Part shown: positions 32,551 through 42,610 of the stretch, piece after piece
How the letters are laid out: each line of letters starts with the position of its first letter
Numbering within the stretch: the stretch's first letter is position 1
Origin: Geoanaerobacter pelophilus
GTDB lineage: Bacteria; Desulfobacterota; Desulfuromonadia; Geobacterales; DSM-12255
Direction of reading: 5' to 3'
Assembly: GCF_018476885.1 (NCBI RefSeq)
Contig: NZ_JAHCVJ010000002.1
Location: 496,001-560,000 of the forward strand
Length of the DNA: 64,000 nt
Translations under genes and position numbers: made by a program
The notes under the pieces: model-generated
Database searches by the model: none
What the model saw: the letters and a program-made list of their open reading frames with translations, nothing else
What the model was told of the DNA's origin: nothing

Positions 32551-33012
32551 ATGGCGAGTCTCAACAAGGTGATGTTGATCGGCAATCTGGGGAAAGACCC
32601 TGAAGTCCGCTACACCACGTCAGGACAGGCAGTAGCAAGCTTTTCCATTGCCACCAGCGAAAAATTCAAGAACAGGAACGGCGAGATGGAGGAGCGGACC
32701 GAGTGGCACAATGTGGTCCTCTGGGGCCGCCAGGCGGAGATCGCTGGCGAGTATCTGGCCAAAGGGCGCACGGTTTTCATTGAGGGGCGTCTCCAGACCA
32801 GGAAGTGGCAGGACAAAGACGGGCGCGACCGCTACACCACTGAGATCGTCGGCGACCGGATGCAGATGCTCGGCGGCAAAGGGGAAGGCAGCTCCGGAGG
32901 CTCAGGAGGATCAGGAGGCCGCCCGGGTGGCGGGCGTACCGGTGGTGACTACAATTCGGCCCCGTCCTACGATGAGCCGGCCTTCAACCCAGATGACGAC
33001 ATCCCGTTTTGA
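32551..33012 (+). CDS. ssb: Single-stranded DNA-binding protein
   Basis: 153 residues from ATG 32551, set by AAGGAG 10 bases upstream; a frame-extending ATG at 32506 lacks a site. The OB fold (about 1-105) shows [20 protein letters not shown] and the [10 protein letters not shown] strand. A Gly-rich linker and the acidic tip FNPDDDIPF, the partner-binding tail, complete the family pattern. It coats single-stranded DNA in replication, repair and recombination. A terminator follows at 33054-33086. Confidence 0.97.
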   Translation: MASLNKVMLIGNLGKDPEVRYTTSGQAVASFSIATSEKFKNRNGEMEERTEWHNVVLWGRQAEIAGEYLAKGRTVFIEGRLQTRKWQDKDGRDRYTTEIVGDRMQMLGGKGEGSSGGSGGSGGRPGGGRTGGDYNSAPSYDEPAFNPDDDIPF

Positions 33013-33050
33013 GGAACACCTTTTTAGGTTTTGTTGAAATGAATGTAAAT

Positions 33051-33087
33051 TTAGGGCTATAACGTCTTTGGCGTGTAGCCCTTTTTA
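33051..33087 (+). terminator. Intrinsic terminator of ssb
   Basis: GGGCTA (33054-33059) pairs with TAGCCC (33076-33081), with a partial inner helix, followed directly by TTTTT (33082-33086). It lies about 40 bases past the ssb stop. Confidence 0.8.
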
Positions 33088-33180
33088 GTTGGTGTCCCAG
33101 TTTCATCTTGCTTCTAATGGCCGCACGGTCGATCAATTCGCAAACCAAGTATCATGTGAGCATCGACCTTGGAGGGTGAA

Positions 33181-33963
33181 ATGTCTTTGGAGAACCTGCT
33201 GTTTGAGATAGTGGAAGGAGTGGCGACCGTCACGGTGAACCGTCCCAAGGCCATGAATGCCTTGACCCTTGAAACCCTGGCAGAGCTTGGCGATGTAGTA
33301 GGAAAGATTGTCAACAATCCTGAGATTCGCGTAGCGATCCTCACCGGTAGCGGGACCAAGGCGTTCGTTGCTGGGGCGGATATTGCCATGATGCGGGAGA
33401 TGACGCCGATGCAGGCCCGGGAAATGTCGCTTCGAGCACACCGGATTTTCGCTGAAATCGAACAGTCCGCCAAACCGTTTATCGCAGCGGTGAACGGTTA
33501 TGCCTTGGGCGGCGGCTGCGAGCTGGCCATGGCCTGCGATATCCGGATCGCAACAGAGAACGCGAAGTTCGGTCAGCCTGAGATCAATCTCGGCATCCTT
33601 CCCGGCTTTGGCGGCACTCAGCGCTTACCACGGCTGGTCGGCAAGGGGCGGGCGCTGGAACTGATCCTTACCGGTGAGATGATTGATGCCAGCGAGGCGT
33701 TTCGCATTGGCCTCGTGAACCGGGTGGTGGCGCCGGGTGAACTGCTGGCAGAGACAGGTCAGCTAGCCCGGAAGATTGCAGTAAAGGGCCAACCGGCGGT
33801 GCAGCTCTGCAAACAGGCGATTGTCAACGGCCTTGAAATGGATATCGCCAGGGGGTGTGCCTACGAGGTGGAGCTGTTCGCCAACAGTTTCTCCACTGCT
33901 GACCAGCAGGAGGGGATGGCCGCTTTTCTGGAAAAGCGGCTGGCAGTATTCCGCGACTGCTGA
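33181..33963 (+). CDS. Enoyl-CoA hydratase (crotonase family)
   Basis: 260 residues from ATG 33181, with GGAGG 6 bases upstream; a TTG 4 codons earlier overlaps that site. The oxyanion hole is AGADI (about 64-68) and GYALGGGCELAMACD. Both hydratase glutamates are present, E114 in GGCEL and E134 in GQPEINLG, so it should hydrate 2-enoyl-CoA (crotonyl-CoA type), as in fatty-acid or butyrate-type metabolism. It stands alone without a partner dehydrogenase or thiolase nearby, and is convergent with the lipoprotein gene at 33980. Confidence 0.92.
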   Translation: MSLENLLFEIVEGVATVTVNRPKAMNALTLETLAELGDVVGKIVNNPEIRVAILTGSGTKAFVAGADIAMMREMTPMQAREMSLRAHRIFAEIEQSAKPFIAAVNGYALGGGCELAMACDIRIATENAKFGQPEINLGILPGFGGTQRLPRLVGKGRALELILTGEMIDASEAFRIGLVNRVVAPGELLAETGQLARKIAVKGQPAVQLCKQAIVNGLEMDIARGCAYEVELFANSFSTADQQEGMAAFLEKRLAVFRDC

Positions 33964-33979
33964 ACCGGTTCAGCGACGG

Positions 33980-34723
33980 TTAATCCGGTTCAGCCAGCTT
34001 GGCCGAAGCTGTCGCCGGGACTCCTTCAAAGCTGTAGCCATTGACTGTGGCAGTCTGTGTAGCCTGGTATAGATAGGTCACCCCAGGTTCCAGCAGGGTG
34101 TCCTCATATTTACCGAAGTTAGCAAGTCTTGCATACGGGGTCAGTGGTGCCGACTCTCCCTGTTTTGCCCGGTAGATGGCGCACCCTGTCGGCAGGTATC
34201 CAGCGGGGAGGGCGACCGCAGAGCATTCTAGGGTTACCGAGCTGGTGGTTGCCGTTGTTTTCAGGACCGGTGCAGGTAACGGCGGCTGTTTGGTGAACCG
34301 GGCCTCAGCAGGAGCGCTTTCTGCAGCACCCTTGGTGAAAGCGATCAGTCGATAGTGGTAGCCGATCCCCTGTTTCGCCTCCAAGTCGCGGTAAAACAGC
34401 CGGTCTCCCAGACTGGTTGCACCTTTAAGGTATTCAAGATCAAACTGCTTGAGCAGTCGCCATGATTCCGGGCAATCCGGACAGCCGGCGCCCAATGACA
34501 TCTCACGCGCCAGTAGCTTGAACCCGGCAAGGTCGGTCAGCTTGCCGCCACTCTCCAGCCGCTTGGGCAAAGACCAGGAAAGCTGCAGCTCCTCACCTTT
34601 CTGGACCACCGTAAAATCTTTGATCTTGGCAGGCACCAGCGCTTCCGGCGCTATGAGCGCCCCTTTCCTGCCACAGGCGGTCAGACAGAACAGCATCAAG
34701 ACAACAGCGGCAAACCTGATCAT
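33980..34723 (-). CDS. Lipoprotein with fibronectin type III-like repeats
   Basis: 247 residues. The lipobox [12 protein letters not shown] places the lipid on C17; the CGRKG start resembles LptM-type small lipoproteins. Two Fn3-like beta-sandwich modules follow (about 35-135 and 145-245), seen from [18 protein letters not shown] and [14 protein letters not shown]. Four Cys are in the mature part, two of them close together (CPDC). The start overlaps the argH stop by 4 bases, so it is co-translated, though no link to arginine synthesis is apparent. Function unknown. Confidence 0.8.
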   Translation of the reverse strand: MIRFAAVVLMLFCLTACGRKGALIAPEALVPAKIKDFTVVQKGEELQLSWSLPKRLESGGKLTDLAGFKLLAREMSLGAGCPDCPESWRLLKQFDLEYLKGATSLGDRLFYRDLEAKQGIGYHYRLIAFTKGAAESAPAEARFTKQPPLPAPVLKTTATTSSVTLECSAVALPAGYLPTGCAIYRAKQGESAPLTPYARLANFGKYEDTLLEPGVTYLYQATQTATVNGYSFEGVPATASAKLAEPD

Positions 34724-36096
34724 TTCCCGGCCTTCAACCGCTCGATCTCCATCCTGACCCGCTCTTCAGCCGTCCCCCCGGTGGCAGCACGGGCATTGAC
34801 GCTGGCCTCCAGGGTGATGCACGCAAAGATGTCTCGGTCGATCTTGCCGGAGAACAGCTGCCATTCGGCCACAGAAAGCTCTTTCAGTTCCATCTCGTTT
34901 TCGATGCAATACTGGACAGCACGCCCCACGACTTCATGGGCATCGCGGAACGGCAACCCCTTGCGCACCAGATAATCGGCCACGTCAGTGGCAGTGGAGA
35001 ACCCTTTGGCAGCTGCGGCTCGCATGGTTGATACATTGATCCGCATCTCGCGGATCATGTCGGCAAAGATCTTGAGGCTACCCTTGACCGTGTCAATGGT
35101 ATCGAACAGCGGCTCCTTGTCCTCCTGCATATCCTTGTTGTAGGCCAGCGGCAACCCTTTCATCACCGTGAGCAGTGCCATAAGATTGCCGTAAACCCGG
35201 CCGGTCTTGCCCCGCACCAGTTCGGGGACATCGGGGTTTTTCTTCTGGGGCATGATCGAGGAGCCGGTGCAGAAAGAGTCGGAGAGCTCCACAAACTTGA
35301 ATTCACTGGTGGACCAGAGAATCAGCTCTTCAGAGAAGCGCGACAGATGCATCATCAGGATAGAGGCGGCGGCAATGAATTCCAGGGCAAAGTCACGGTC
35401 CGACACCGAATCGAGCGAGTTGCGGGTCACTTCGGAGAAATCGAGGATCTCGGCCACATGTTCCCGGTCGATCGGAAAGGTGGTCCCTGCCAAGGCACCG
35501 GCGCCGAGCGGCAGCACATTGACCCGCTTCAGACAGTCCTCCATCCTGGCCTTGTCCCGCTTGCACATCTCCACATAGGCAAGCATGTGGTGAGAAAAAA
35601 GGATCGGCTGAGCGGTCTGGAGGTGGGTGAAGCCGGGCATGATCACCCCGAGGTTTGCCTCTGCCTGGCTGATCAGGGCATCGATCAGCATATCTAGATA
35701 GGCGCTGATCGCCACGATTTCGTCGCGGAGATAGAGACGGATGTCCAGGGCAACCTGATCGTTGCGAGAACGCCCGGTATGCAGCCTTTTGCCGGCCTCG
35801 CCGATCTTTTCCGAGAGCCGCGCCTCGATGTTCATGTGGATATCTTCAAGCGAGATCGAGAAATCGAAAGTGCCGGCCTCGATCTGCTGCAGGATTTCAT
35901 TCAACCCTTTTTCAATAGCGAGTACATCCTCCATCGGGATGATCCCCTGCTTGCCGAGCATCCGGGCATGGGCAATTGAACCCCTGATATCCTGGTGATA
36001 GAGCCGCTTGTCGAAATCAATCGACGCGGTGAACTCTTCCACGAATTTGTCGGTTGGCTGGGTGAAGCGCCCCCCCCAGAGTTTGTCTTTGGACAT
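34720..36096 (-). CDS. argH: Argininosuccinate lyase
   Basis: 458 residues, normal length. The fumarase-superfamily signature [16 protein letters not shown] is present, as are [13 protein letters not shown] and [10 protein letters not shown] with the catalytic His. It splits argininosuccinate to arginine and fumarate, the last step of the pathway. It lies downstream of argG on the same strand but is separated from it by the Nudix and nitrilase-like genes. It is coupled by a 4-base overlap to the lipoprotein gene. Confidence 0.97.
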   Translation of the reverse strand: MSKDKLWGGRFTQPTDKFVEEFTASIDFDKRLYHQDIRGSIAHARMLGKQGIIPMEDVLAIEKGLNEILQQIEAGTFDFSISLEDIHMNIEARLSEKIGEAGKRLHTGRSRNDQVALDIRLYLRDEIVAISAYLDMLIDALISQAEANLGVIMPGFTHLQTAQPILFSHHMLAYVEMCKRDKARMEDCLKRVNVLPLGAGALAGTTFPIDREHVAEILDFSEVTRNSLDSVSDRDFALEFIAAASILMMHLSRFSEELILWSTSEFKFVELSDSFCTGSSIMPQKKNPDVPELVRGKTGRVYGNLMALLTVMKGLPLAYNKDMQEDKEPLFDTIDTVKGSLKIFADMIREMRINVSTMRAAAAKGFSTATDVADYLVRKGLPFRDAHEVVGRAVQYCIENEMELKELSVAEWQLFSGKIDRDIFACITLEASVNARAATGGTAEERVRMEIERLKAGK

Positions 36097-36255
36097 GGTA
36101 CATCTCCTGTTGTGTAATCTGAATGATCTAACCCGCGCGAAACCAACGGAGGTACGCGAGTGTTTGTATATACCTCAATTTTGCTGCGGATGCTGCAATT
36201 TTATCAACCATTGCAAGCGTATGAAGGTTTTTGCTCGGGCTGACTCTCCCAACAA

Positions 36256-37383
36256 TTACATCTCCTGGATCTTTTCCCAGCGGCGGTCTTCGGTATAACG
36301 CATGATATTGTGGACCTTGAGCGGAACGCGGGAGGTGCGGGGGTCAAGATCGTGATGCAGCGGGAGATTGAAATACAGCAGCCTGGTTTCTGCTCCGAAG
36401 CGGAGGCGGCATACCGGCGCTCCGCCGAAATCGTCGGTGGCAAACTCTTTTTGCTGCATCTGCACCAGCTTATGGCGTCGATTGATTACCACGCTGGAAT
36501 GGCCGTATCCCCCTTTGGTTGTCGAACCTTCCAGGGAGGTGTCGCTGGAGCTGTTGCCGAATACGGTCACCGTCTCCCTGACACCGGGGAAATCCTCCAG
36601 GTACTCGCCGTAAAAACCGGAGATGACATCGCGATAGCTCGGATGTTCGGGTTTCGGGTTGCACTGGATGACAAACAGGGTGTCAAGCCCTTGCCGTGTC
36701 GTAAAAAACAGCTGGTTGGCGTAGTCGATAATCTGCTTGATGTTAGATGAATAAAGATCCCGGTAGAGGTAATCCAGGCAGATCAGGATCATGAAATTGA
36801 AACAGGACGGTCGGGAGCGGAAGAAATAGACGTGCCGCCCCCGGTAGAGGTCATGCCCCTTGTCCAGGAACTCTTCGCCATGAAACGGATGGCTCTTTGC
36901 TTCCAGAAAGACCCGCAACGTTCCCGAAGCCTCTTTTACGACGATGCAACACCAGTTGACCGGCATCTCCAGGACATCACCGGAGTCGATGTCCCGGTCC
37001 ACCAGTTCAATCGCCTCCTGGTTATCTTCCCTGAACCGTTCAAGCAGGGCCCGGTATTCCCTAAGCGAGACATGCTCCACCCCGAACATGGTAACCGTAT
37101 TCACCCGAAAGCTGTCGGCAACGGCTGAGATCATGTCGTCAAAATTGCGATACGGGATGCTGGTCTCGGGCAGCATCAGGAAATGGAGCTTCTTCAGGTT
37201 ACCGTCCCCGGCGGCTACCAGTTCCAGGATCGCTTTCACCTGCAGCCACTTCTCCTCCGGATCGGTCAGCAGATACCCTTCAGGCACCCGTCTCAGACTG
37301 TTCGGTACCTGCGCGATCAGGCAATGCAGGTGGTGGCCGAGGGGAAACTCCAGGTTCAGTTTTTTGTCGATTATCTGGATCAT
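36256..37383 (-). CDS. Divergent nitrilase-superfamily (carbon-nitrogen hydrolase) protein
   Basis: 375 residues with no close family that I recognise, but the catalytic order of C-N hydrolases is visible: E73 in LMLPETSIPYR, K163 in FLEAKSHPFHGEE and C202 in MILICLDYLYRDLY. Spacing and local context (KxH..GE, ICxDY) fit the Glu-Lys-Cys triad. It may be an amidase working on a small amide, or a regulatory homologue. The start overlaps the Nudix stop by 4 bases (ATGA), so the two are coupled. It sits between argG and argH, which could hint at a repair or salvage role near arginine metabolism (inference). Confidence 0.6.
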   Translation of the reverse strand: MIQIIDKKLNLEFPLGHHLHCLIAQVPNSLRRVPEGYLLTDPEEKWLQVKAILELVAAGDGNLKKLHFLMLPETSIPYRNFDDMISAVADSFRVNTVTMFGVEHVSLREYRALLERFREDNQEAIELVDRDIDSGDVLEMPVNWCCIVVKEASGTLRVFLEAKSHPFHGEEFLDKGHDLYRGRHVYFFRSRPSCFNFMILICLDYLYRDLYSSNIKQIIDYANQLFFTTRQGLDTLFVIQCNPKPEHPSYRDVISGFYGEYLEDFPGVRETVTVFGNSSSDTSLEGSTTKGGYGHSSVVINRRHKLVQMQQKEFATDDFGGAPVCRLRFGAETRLLYFNLPLHHDLDPRTSRVPLKVHNIMRYTEDRRWEKIQEM

Positions 37384-37859
37384 GTTGGCTGAGGTGCGGC
37401 GGTCTCCGTACCCGCTGTCCGGCGCTCCAGGTCCGGGAAGATCTTGCGCAGAATGAACTTCGTTCCTACCGGCATCTTATAATTGACCAGATCCGCCTGA
37501 CTGACCCACCGCGCCTCGTCAACCTCCTGAGAATTATGGCTGATGTCACAGTAGAAGGGGTGGCAGAGGTAATAGAGAATTATGAAGTGGTAATTTTCCT
37601 CGCCCGGAGTGATATGTTCGAACACGTCAATAAGGTCTTCCACCTCCACCTTCAGGCCGACCTCTTCCATGACCTCACGCTCCAGCGCAGCGGCAATCGG
37701 CTCGCCGAGGTCGATCTTGCCGCCAGGCATCACCCATTCCCCCTGGAACGGCTGAATGTTTCTTCTGGTCAGTAGCACCTCTTTATTCTCATTGAGAATA
37801 ACCGCTACCACCGAGGTAACGATATGGTCTTTCTTGAATTTGGGCTTGGTTCGCGTCAT
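37380..37859 (-). CDS. Nudix hydrolase
   Basis: 159 residues. The Nudix box GEPIAAALEREVMEEVGL fits GX5EX7REUXEEXGU, with QGEWVMPGGKIDLGEP before it. Such enzymes hydrolyse nucleoside diphosphates linked to another moiety; the substrate cannot be told. It is coupled by a 4-base overlap to the nitrilase-like gene. The terminator of argG lies upstream, so this pair starts its own transcript, perhaps continuing into argH. Confidence 0.88.
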   Translation of the reverse strand: MTRTKPKFKKDHIVTSVVAVILNENKEVLLTRRNIQPFQGEWVMPGGKIDLGEPIAAALEREVMEEVGLKVEVEDLIDVFEHITPGEENYHFIILYYLCHPFYCDISHNSQEVDEARWVSQADLVNYKMPVGTKFILRKIFPDLERRTAGTETAAPQPT

Positions 37860-37970
37860 GTATAAGTAAGGTTTACCCGATTAGCCTGGAGTTGCAACTA
37901 AAAATAACCGACCGCTTCCGCCGGAAAAGACCCTCGGGCACTGTTGCCGCTACCCAGACACGGCAGACGC

Positions 37971-38003
37971 AACAAAGGGGCATGACCTGGCCATGCCCCT
38001 CTG
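37971..38003 (-). terminator. Intrinsic terminator downstream of argG
   Basis: AGGGGCATG (37976-37984) pairs with CATGCCCCT (37992-38000), loop of 7. On the minus strand it is followed by TTTGTTG. It lies 25 bases past the argG stop and should end the argBDFG transcript. Confidence 0.75.
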
Positions 38004-38027
38004 CTTTCGGTTATATGTGACCGGTGG

Positions 38028-39248
38028 TTACTTCTTGTTTTTCATCAACGACTGGATCCGCAGCCGTAGGGAGTTGATCTTAATGAAGCCAGTGGCGTCA
38101 GCCTGGTTGTAGACCTGGTCCTTCTCAAAGGTGGCAAAGTCGAGGTTGAACAGGGAATCGGTCTCGGACTTGCGGCCGACAGTGCGACAGTGGCCTTTGT
38201 ACAGCTTGAGCCGGGCCACACCGTTGACGGTCTTCTGGGAGTCGTCGATCAGGGTCTGCAGCATCAACCGCTCCGGCGAGAACCAGTAGCCGGCATAGAT
38301 CTGCCAGGCATACTGCGGAATGAGCGAGTCGCGAATCCGCATCACCTCGCGGTCCATGGTGATCTGCTCCACGGCGGAGTGGGCCTCGCGCAGGATGGTG
38401 CCACCCGGGGTCTCATAGACGCCGCGCGACTTCATGCCTACCGAGCGGTTTTCCAGCAGATCAACCCGGCCGATGCCGTGCTCGCCGCCGATGTAGTTCA
38501 GGTGGGCCAGAAGCTGGGCCGGGGACATGGCAACGCCGTCCACTGCCACGGCATTGCCGTTCTTGAACTCGATCTCGATGAACTGCGGCTTATTGGGAGC
38601 CTTTTCCGGGGCCTTGGTCAGCACGTACATGTTCTCGGGTGGCTCAGCCCAGGTATCTTCCAGGATGCCGCCTTCAAAGGAGATATGAAGCAGGTTGCGG
38701 TCACTGGACCAGGGGCGCTTCTTGGTAACCGGGATCGGGATGCCGTTCTTCTTAGCATAGCTCACCAGGGCGGCGCGGCTGTTCAGTTTCCAGTCCCGCC
38801 ACGGGGCAACCACGGTGATCGACGGATCGAAATGGTAGTAGGCCAGCTCGAAGCGGACCTGGTCGTTCCCCTTGCCGGTGGCGCCGTGGGAAACAGCGTC
38901 GGCGCCTTCAAGTTTGGCGATCTCCATCTGGCGCTTGGCGATCAGCGGCCGGGCAATGGAGGTACCGAGCAGGTAGTGCCCCTCATAGACCGCATTGGCG
39001 CGGAACATCGGGTAAACAAAGTCGCGAACAAATTCTTCCTTCAGGTCGTCGATGTAGACCTTGCTGGCGCCGGTGGCAAACGCCTTCTCCCGGACGGGAT
39101 CTAGCTCATCACCCTGGCCGAGATCGGCGGAAAAGGCGATGACTTCGCAGCCGTACTCATTCTTCAGCCATTTGAGGATGATCGAGGTGTCCAACCCGCC
39201 GGAATAGGCAAGGACTATCTTTTTCACTTCGGTCTTGGGTTTAGCCAT
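38028..39248 (-). CDS. argG: Argininosuccinate synthase
   Basis: 406 residues. The ATP-pyrophosphatase P-loop [11 protein letters not shown] is at about 13-23. Typical ArgG segments follow: [30 protein letters not shown] and [18 protein letters not shown]. It joins citrulline and aspartate with ATP to argininosuccinate. It lies 26 bases after argF on the same strand, so it belongs to the argB-argD-argF-argG run. Confidence 0.98.
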   Translation of the reverse strand: MAKPKTEVKKIVLAYSGGLDTSIILKWLKNEYGCEVIAFSADLGQGDELDPVREKAFATGASKVYIDDLKEEFVRDFVYPMFRANAVYEGHYLLGTSIARPLIAKRQMEIAKLEGADAVSHGATGKGNDQVRFELAYYHFDPSITVVAPWRDWKLNSRAALVSYAKKNGIPIPVTKKRPWSSDRNLLHISFEGGILEDTWAEPPENMYVLTKAPEKAPNKPQFIEIEFKNGNAVAVDGVAMSPAQLLAHLNYIGGEHGIGRVDLLENRSVGMKSRGVYETPGGTILREAHSAVEQITMDREVMRIRDSLIPQYAWQIYAGYWFSPERLMLQTLIDDSQKTVNGVARLKLYKGHCRTVGRKSETDSLFNLDFATFEKDQVYNQADATGFIKINSLRLRIQSLMKNKK

Positions 39249-39274
39249 TCTGTGGTCTCTCCTTTTATGTGACG

Positions 39275-40183
39275 CTATTTAATCAAAGTTGCCATAATCG
39301 CTTTCTGTACATGCAACCGGTTCTCAGCCTCGTCCCAGACCACGGAGCGCGGCCCTTCGATGACGCTGTCGCTGATCTCCTCGCCACGGTGAGCAGGGAG
39401 ACAGTGAAGGACCAGGCAATCCGGCTTGGCAAGGCTGAGCAAGGCATCGTCGAGGCAGTAACCGGCAAACGCCTTCTCCCGAACTTTCTGCTCCGCTTCC
39501 TGACCCATGCTGGCCCAGACATCGGTATTGAGTACGTCGGCCCCGGCTACCGCCTCGCGGGGATCGGTTGTAAGGACCAGCTTTGCCCCGCGGTCTTTTG
39601 CCCAGGCAAGGACACCGGCATCCGGCTCATACCCCTTGGGGCAGGCAAGACGCAGCTCAAAACCGAAGATCGCGGCTGCCTCGATCCAGGTGTTGGCCAT
39701 GTTGTTGCCATCGCCGACCCAGGCATAGCTGAGCCCGTCGTAGCGCCCCTTGTGCTCGATGACGGTGAAGATGTCGGCCATGATCTGGCAGGGGTGGAAC
39801 TTGTCGGTCAGGCCGTTGATGACCGGCACGTTCGAATACTGGGCAAATTCGTCCACGATCTCCTGACCATAGGTCCGGATCATGACGCCATCGCAATAGC
39901 GGGACATAACCCGGGCAGTGTCCTTGATCGGCTCCCCGCGTCCCATCTGCGAGGTTGCCGAGGAGATGAACAGCGGCTGGCCGCCGAGCTGAAACACGCC
40001 GACCTCAAACGAGATGCGGGTGCGGGTCGATGATTTCTCGAAGATCAGCGCAACACTCTTCCCCTTGAGCAGGTGATGCTCAAGGCCGCTCTTCTGCTTG
40101 GCCTTCAACTCGCCGGTCAGCTTGAACAGGGCGTCGAGTTCCGCTTTTGAATACTGGCTGAGCGCCAGGAAATGGCGGGTCAT
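39275..40183 (-). CDS. argF: Ornithine carbamoyltransferase
   Basis: 302 residues. The carbamoyl phosphate loop [10 protein letters not shown] and the ornithine-binding HCLPAHRG are both present, as is DVWASMGQE. It makes citrulline from ornithine and carbamoyl phosphate. The start overlaps the argD stop by 4 bases, indicating coupling. Confidence 0.97.
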   Translation of the reverse strand: MTRHFLALSQYSKAELDALFKLTGELKAKQKSGLEHHLLKGKSVALIFEKSSTRTRISFEVGVFQLGGQPLFISSATSQMGRGEPIKDTARVMSRYCDGVMIRTYGQEIVDEFAQYSNVPVINGLTDKFHPCQIMADIFTVIEHKGRYDGLSYAWVGDGNNMANTWIEAAAIFGFELRLACPKGYEPDAGVLAWAKDRGAKLVLTTDPREAVAGADVLNTDVWASMGQEAEQKVREKAFAGYCLDDALLSLAKPDCLVLHCLPAHRGEEISDSVIEGPRSVVWDEAENRLHVQKAIMATLIK

Positions 40184-41379
40184 GCCGTTACCTCCTGAAA
40201 TATTCCTTCGAGAATGCCGATCATCTCGTTTACCTCCTGCTTGGAAACGATGAGCGGCGGAACAAACCGCAGCACTTTGTCCTGGGCCACATTGAGCAGA
40301 ACGCCCCGCTCGTGGCCTTTTTTAACGACATCGCCGGCCGGTACGGTCAGCTCCATGCCGATCATCAAGCCTATGCCACGCACCTCGGCGACAAAGGGGA
40401 ACTTCTTAGCCAGGGCTTCCAGTTCTCCGAGAAGATACTCTCCCATCTCCTCGGCCCGATTGAGGATGCCGTCTTCCAGGATGCACCTTATGGTAGCTAT
40501 GGCGGCGGCAGTTACCAGCGGATTACCGCCGAAGGTTGAGCCGTGGGTGCCGGGGCTGAAGGATGCCGCGACCTCGTCCCGTGCCAGCATAGTGCCGATC
40601 GGCGCACCGCCGGCCAGAGCCTTGGCCAGGGTCATAATATCGGGCTCGATACCGAAATGCTCGTAGGCAAACAGCTTGCCGGTCCGACCGATCCCCACCT
40701 GGACCTCGTCAAAGATCAACAGCAGTTGGTGACGATTGCAGATCTCCCGCACTGCCCGAAAATAGTCGGCCGACGGCACCACTACGCCCCCCTCGCCCTG
40801 GATCGGCTCCAGCATGATGGCGCAGGTCTGGGGGGTAATCGCGGCCTCAAGCGCAGCGGCATCGTTGAAAGGCACATAGCGGAAACCGTGCAGTAGCGGA
40901 TCGAAAAATTTCTGCACCTTCTCCTGCCCTGTGGCGGAGACCGTTGCCATGGTTCGGCCGTGAAACGAAGCAAGGGCGGTGATTATTTCGTAGCGTTCCG
41001 GATTGCCGTGGGTTTCCCGGCTATATTTCCGGGCCAGCTTGATGGCTGCCTCGTTCGCTTCGGCCCCGGAGTTGCAGAAAAACGCCTTGTCGGCAAACGA
41101 ATGGCTGCAAAGGAGTTCGGCCAGTTCGATCTGCGGCGGGATCTGGTAGTAGTTGGAGCAATGGATCATGGTTGCCGCCTGATCCTGGATTGCCTTAACT
41201 ACCTTGGGATGACAGTGACCAAGGTTGTTCACTGCCACGCCTGCCAGGAAATCGAGATATTCCTTGCCGTCCGCATCCCAAACCCTGCACCCTGCGCCGC
41301 GCACCGGCACCACCGGGTAGCGGCCATAAGTCTTCATTATGTATTTGTCAGATTTTTCTATCCATTGTGCAGAGTTCAT
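40180..41379 (-). CDS. argD: Acetylornithine aminotransferase
   Basis: 399 residues, class III PLP aminotransferase. The PLP lysine is in LAKALAGGAPIG; IFDEVQVGIGRTG and FCNSGAEANEAAIKLAR are further family motifs. It transfers the amino group from glutamate to N-acetylglutamate semialdehyde (and may serve in lysine synthesis). It is coupled to argF. A gap of about 135 bases separates it from argB upstream. Confidence 0.96.
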   Translation of the reverse strand: MNSAQWIEKSDKYIMKTYGRYPVVPVRGAGCRVWDADGKEYLDFLAGVAVNNLGHCHPKVVKAIQDQAATMIHCSNYYQIPPQIELAELLCSHSFADKAFFCNSGAEANEAAIKLARKYSRETHGNPERYEIITALASFHGRTMATVSATGQEKVQKFFDPLLHGFRYVPFNDAAALEAAITPQTCAIMLEPIQGEGGVVVPSADYFRAVREICNRHQLLLIFDEVQVGIGRTGKLFAYEHFGIEPDIMTLAKALAGGAPIGTMLARDEVAASFSPGTHGSTFGGNPLVTAAAIATIRCILEDGILNRAEEMGEYLLGELEALAKKFPFVAEVRGIGLMIGMELTVPAGDVVKKGHERGVLLNVAQDKVLRFVPPLIVSKQEVNEMIGILEGIFQEVTA

Positions 41380-41515
41380 TATCTGTCCTCCAGGAAACGT
41401 GATAGTTGCGTCAGGTTGGTGCTCCCGCAGAAGCTCCCGCGGAGGTGTAGCAGGCTACGCCGCACAAGCGGAGATTCGAGGACAGCGCCAAGATGGTGCA
41501 ACTAGCGCGTTTCAT

Positions 41516-42391
41516 CTATGCTATCTCCGTTCCCACACCGACATCGGTAAAAATCTCCAGCAGCACGGCATGCCGGACCCGGCCGTCTATGATATGGGCT
41601 TTTCTCGCCCCTTCTTTCAGGGCATCGACGCAGCATTCAACCTTTGGGATCATCCCTCCGGAGATGGTGGCGTCATCGATCAGGCGCGGCACATCGGCCA
41701 GCGGAATGCTTGGTATCAGGGTTCCACCCTTGTCCTTGACTCCTTCGACATCGGTCAGCAACATCAGCTTTTCTGCCTTCAGCGCCCCGGCGATCCTTCC
41801 GGCGACCAGGTCGGCGTTGATGTTGTAGCTTGCGCCGTCGGCACCGACCCCTACCGGCGCGATCACCGGGATGAATTTGCCATGCTCAAGGGTCTGGATC
41901 AGCTCCTGATTGACCTTCACCACGTTGCCCACATAACCGATATCAACCATTTCGACGCTGCCGTCGTCGCCCTTGATCTCCTGGAGCATCTTTTCACAAA
42001 GGAGCAGGGTGCCGTCCTTGCCGGAAAGCCCCACGGCGCGACCGCCATGCTGGTTGAGATAGCCGACAACCTCCCGGTTGACCTGGCCCACCAGCACCAT
42101 CTCCACGACCTTCATGGTCTCGCTGTCGGTAACACGCATGCCGCGAACGAATTCGGAAACAATGCCGTACCGTTTGAGGGTTTCGTTGATCTGCGGACCG
42201 CCGCCATGCACGATAACCGTGTTGATGCCGAGCGACTTGAGCAGGATGACATCAAGGGCAAACGACTCCTTGAGCTGCTCGTCAGCCATGGCATGGCCGC
42301 CATACTTGATGACGATCGTTTTGCCTGAGAAACGACGGATATAGGGAAGGGCCTCCATCAGGGTGTTGGCCTTGTCGATCAGATGCTGCAT
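41516..42391 (-). CDS. argB: Acetylglutamate kinase
   Basis: 291 residues. [11 protein letters not shown] near the N-terminus binds phosphate; VHGGGPQI and [10 protein letters not shown]-type segments fit the amino-acid kinase fold. It phosphorylates N-acetylglutamate and is normally the arginine-feedback step in bacteria with this pathway type. The N-terminal helix (about 1-20, [20 protein letters not shown]) is of the kind found in the arginine-inhibited hexameric form. It is the first gene of the argBDFG run. Confidence 0.97.
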   Translation of the reverse strand: MQHLIDKANTLMEALPYIRRFSGKTIVIKYGGHAMADEQLKESFALDVILLKSLGINTVIVHGGGPQINETLKRYGIVSEFVRGMRVTDSETMKVVEMVLVGQVNREVVGYLNQHGGRAVGLSGKDGTLLLCEKMLQEIKGDDGSVEMVDIGYVGNVVKVNQELIQTLEHGKFIPVIAPVGVGADGASYNINADLVAGRIAGALKAEKLMLLTDVEGVKDKGGTLIPSIPLADVPRLIDDATISGGMIPKVECCVDALKEGARKAHIIDGRVRHAVLLEIFTDVGVGTEIA

Positions 42392-42571
42392 AGAATCTCC
42401 GTAAGCAGGCAGAAATGCCGGATAATGAGAAGAGGTTACTATAGCAGAACGAGGTGAATTATCAACCTTTATGAGCCCCGATAGCAGGTTTTACGCAGAG
42501 AAATGCGCCGTATTTGAAATTTTCAACGGGAAGATCGATAAACATATCGCCGTGGACGCCAGGGAGTTTTC

Positions 42572-42580
42572 TGCTACAAT
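42572..42580 (+). promoter_or_regulatory. Promoter of the diguanylate cyclase gene
   Basis: An extended -10 TGCTACAAT (42572-42580) has GTGGAC (42552-42557) 17 bases before its hexamer. The GTG start is about 30 bases downstream. Confidence 0.5.
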
Positions 42581-42610
42581 GAAGCAATTAACGCATACCT
42601 GCGAGGCATC

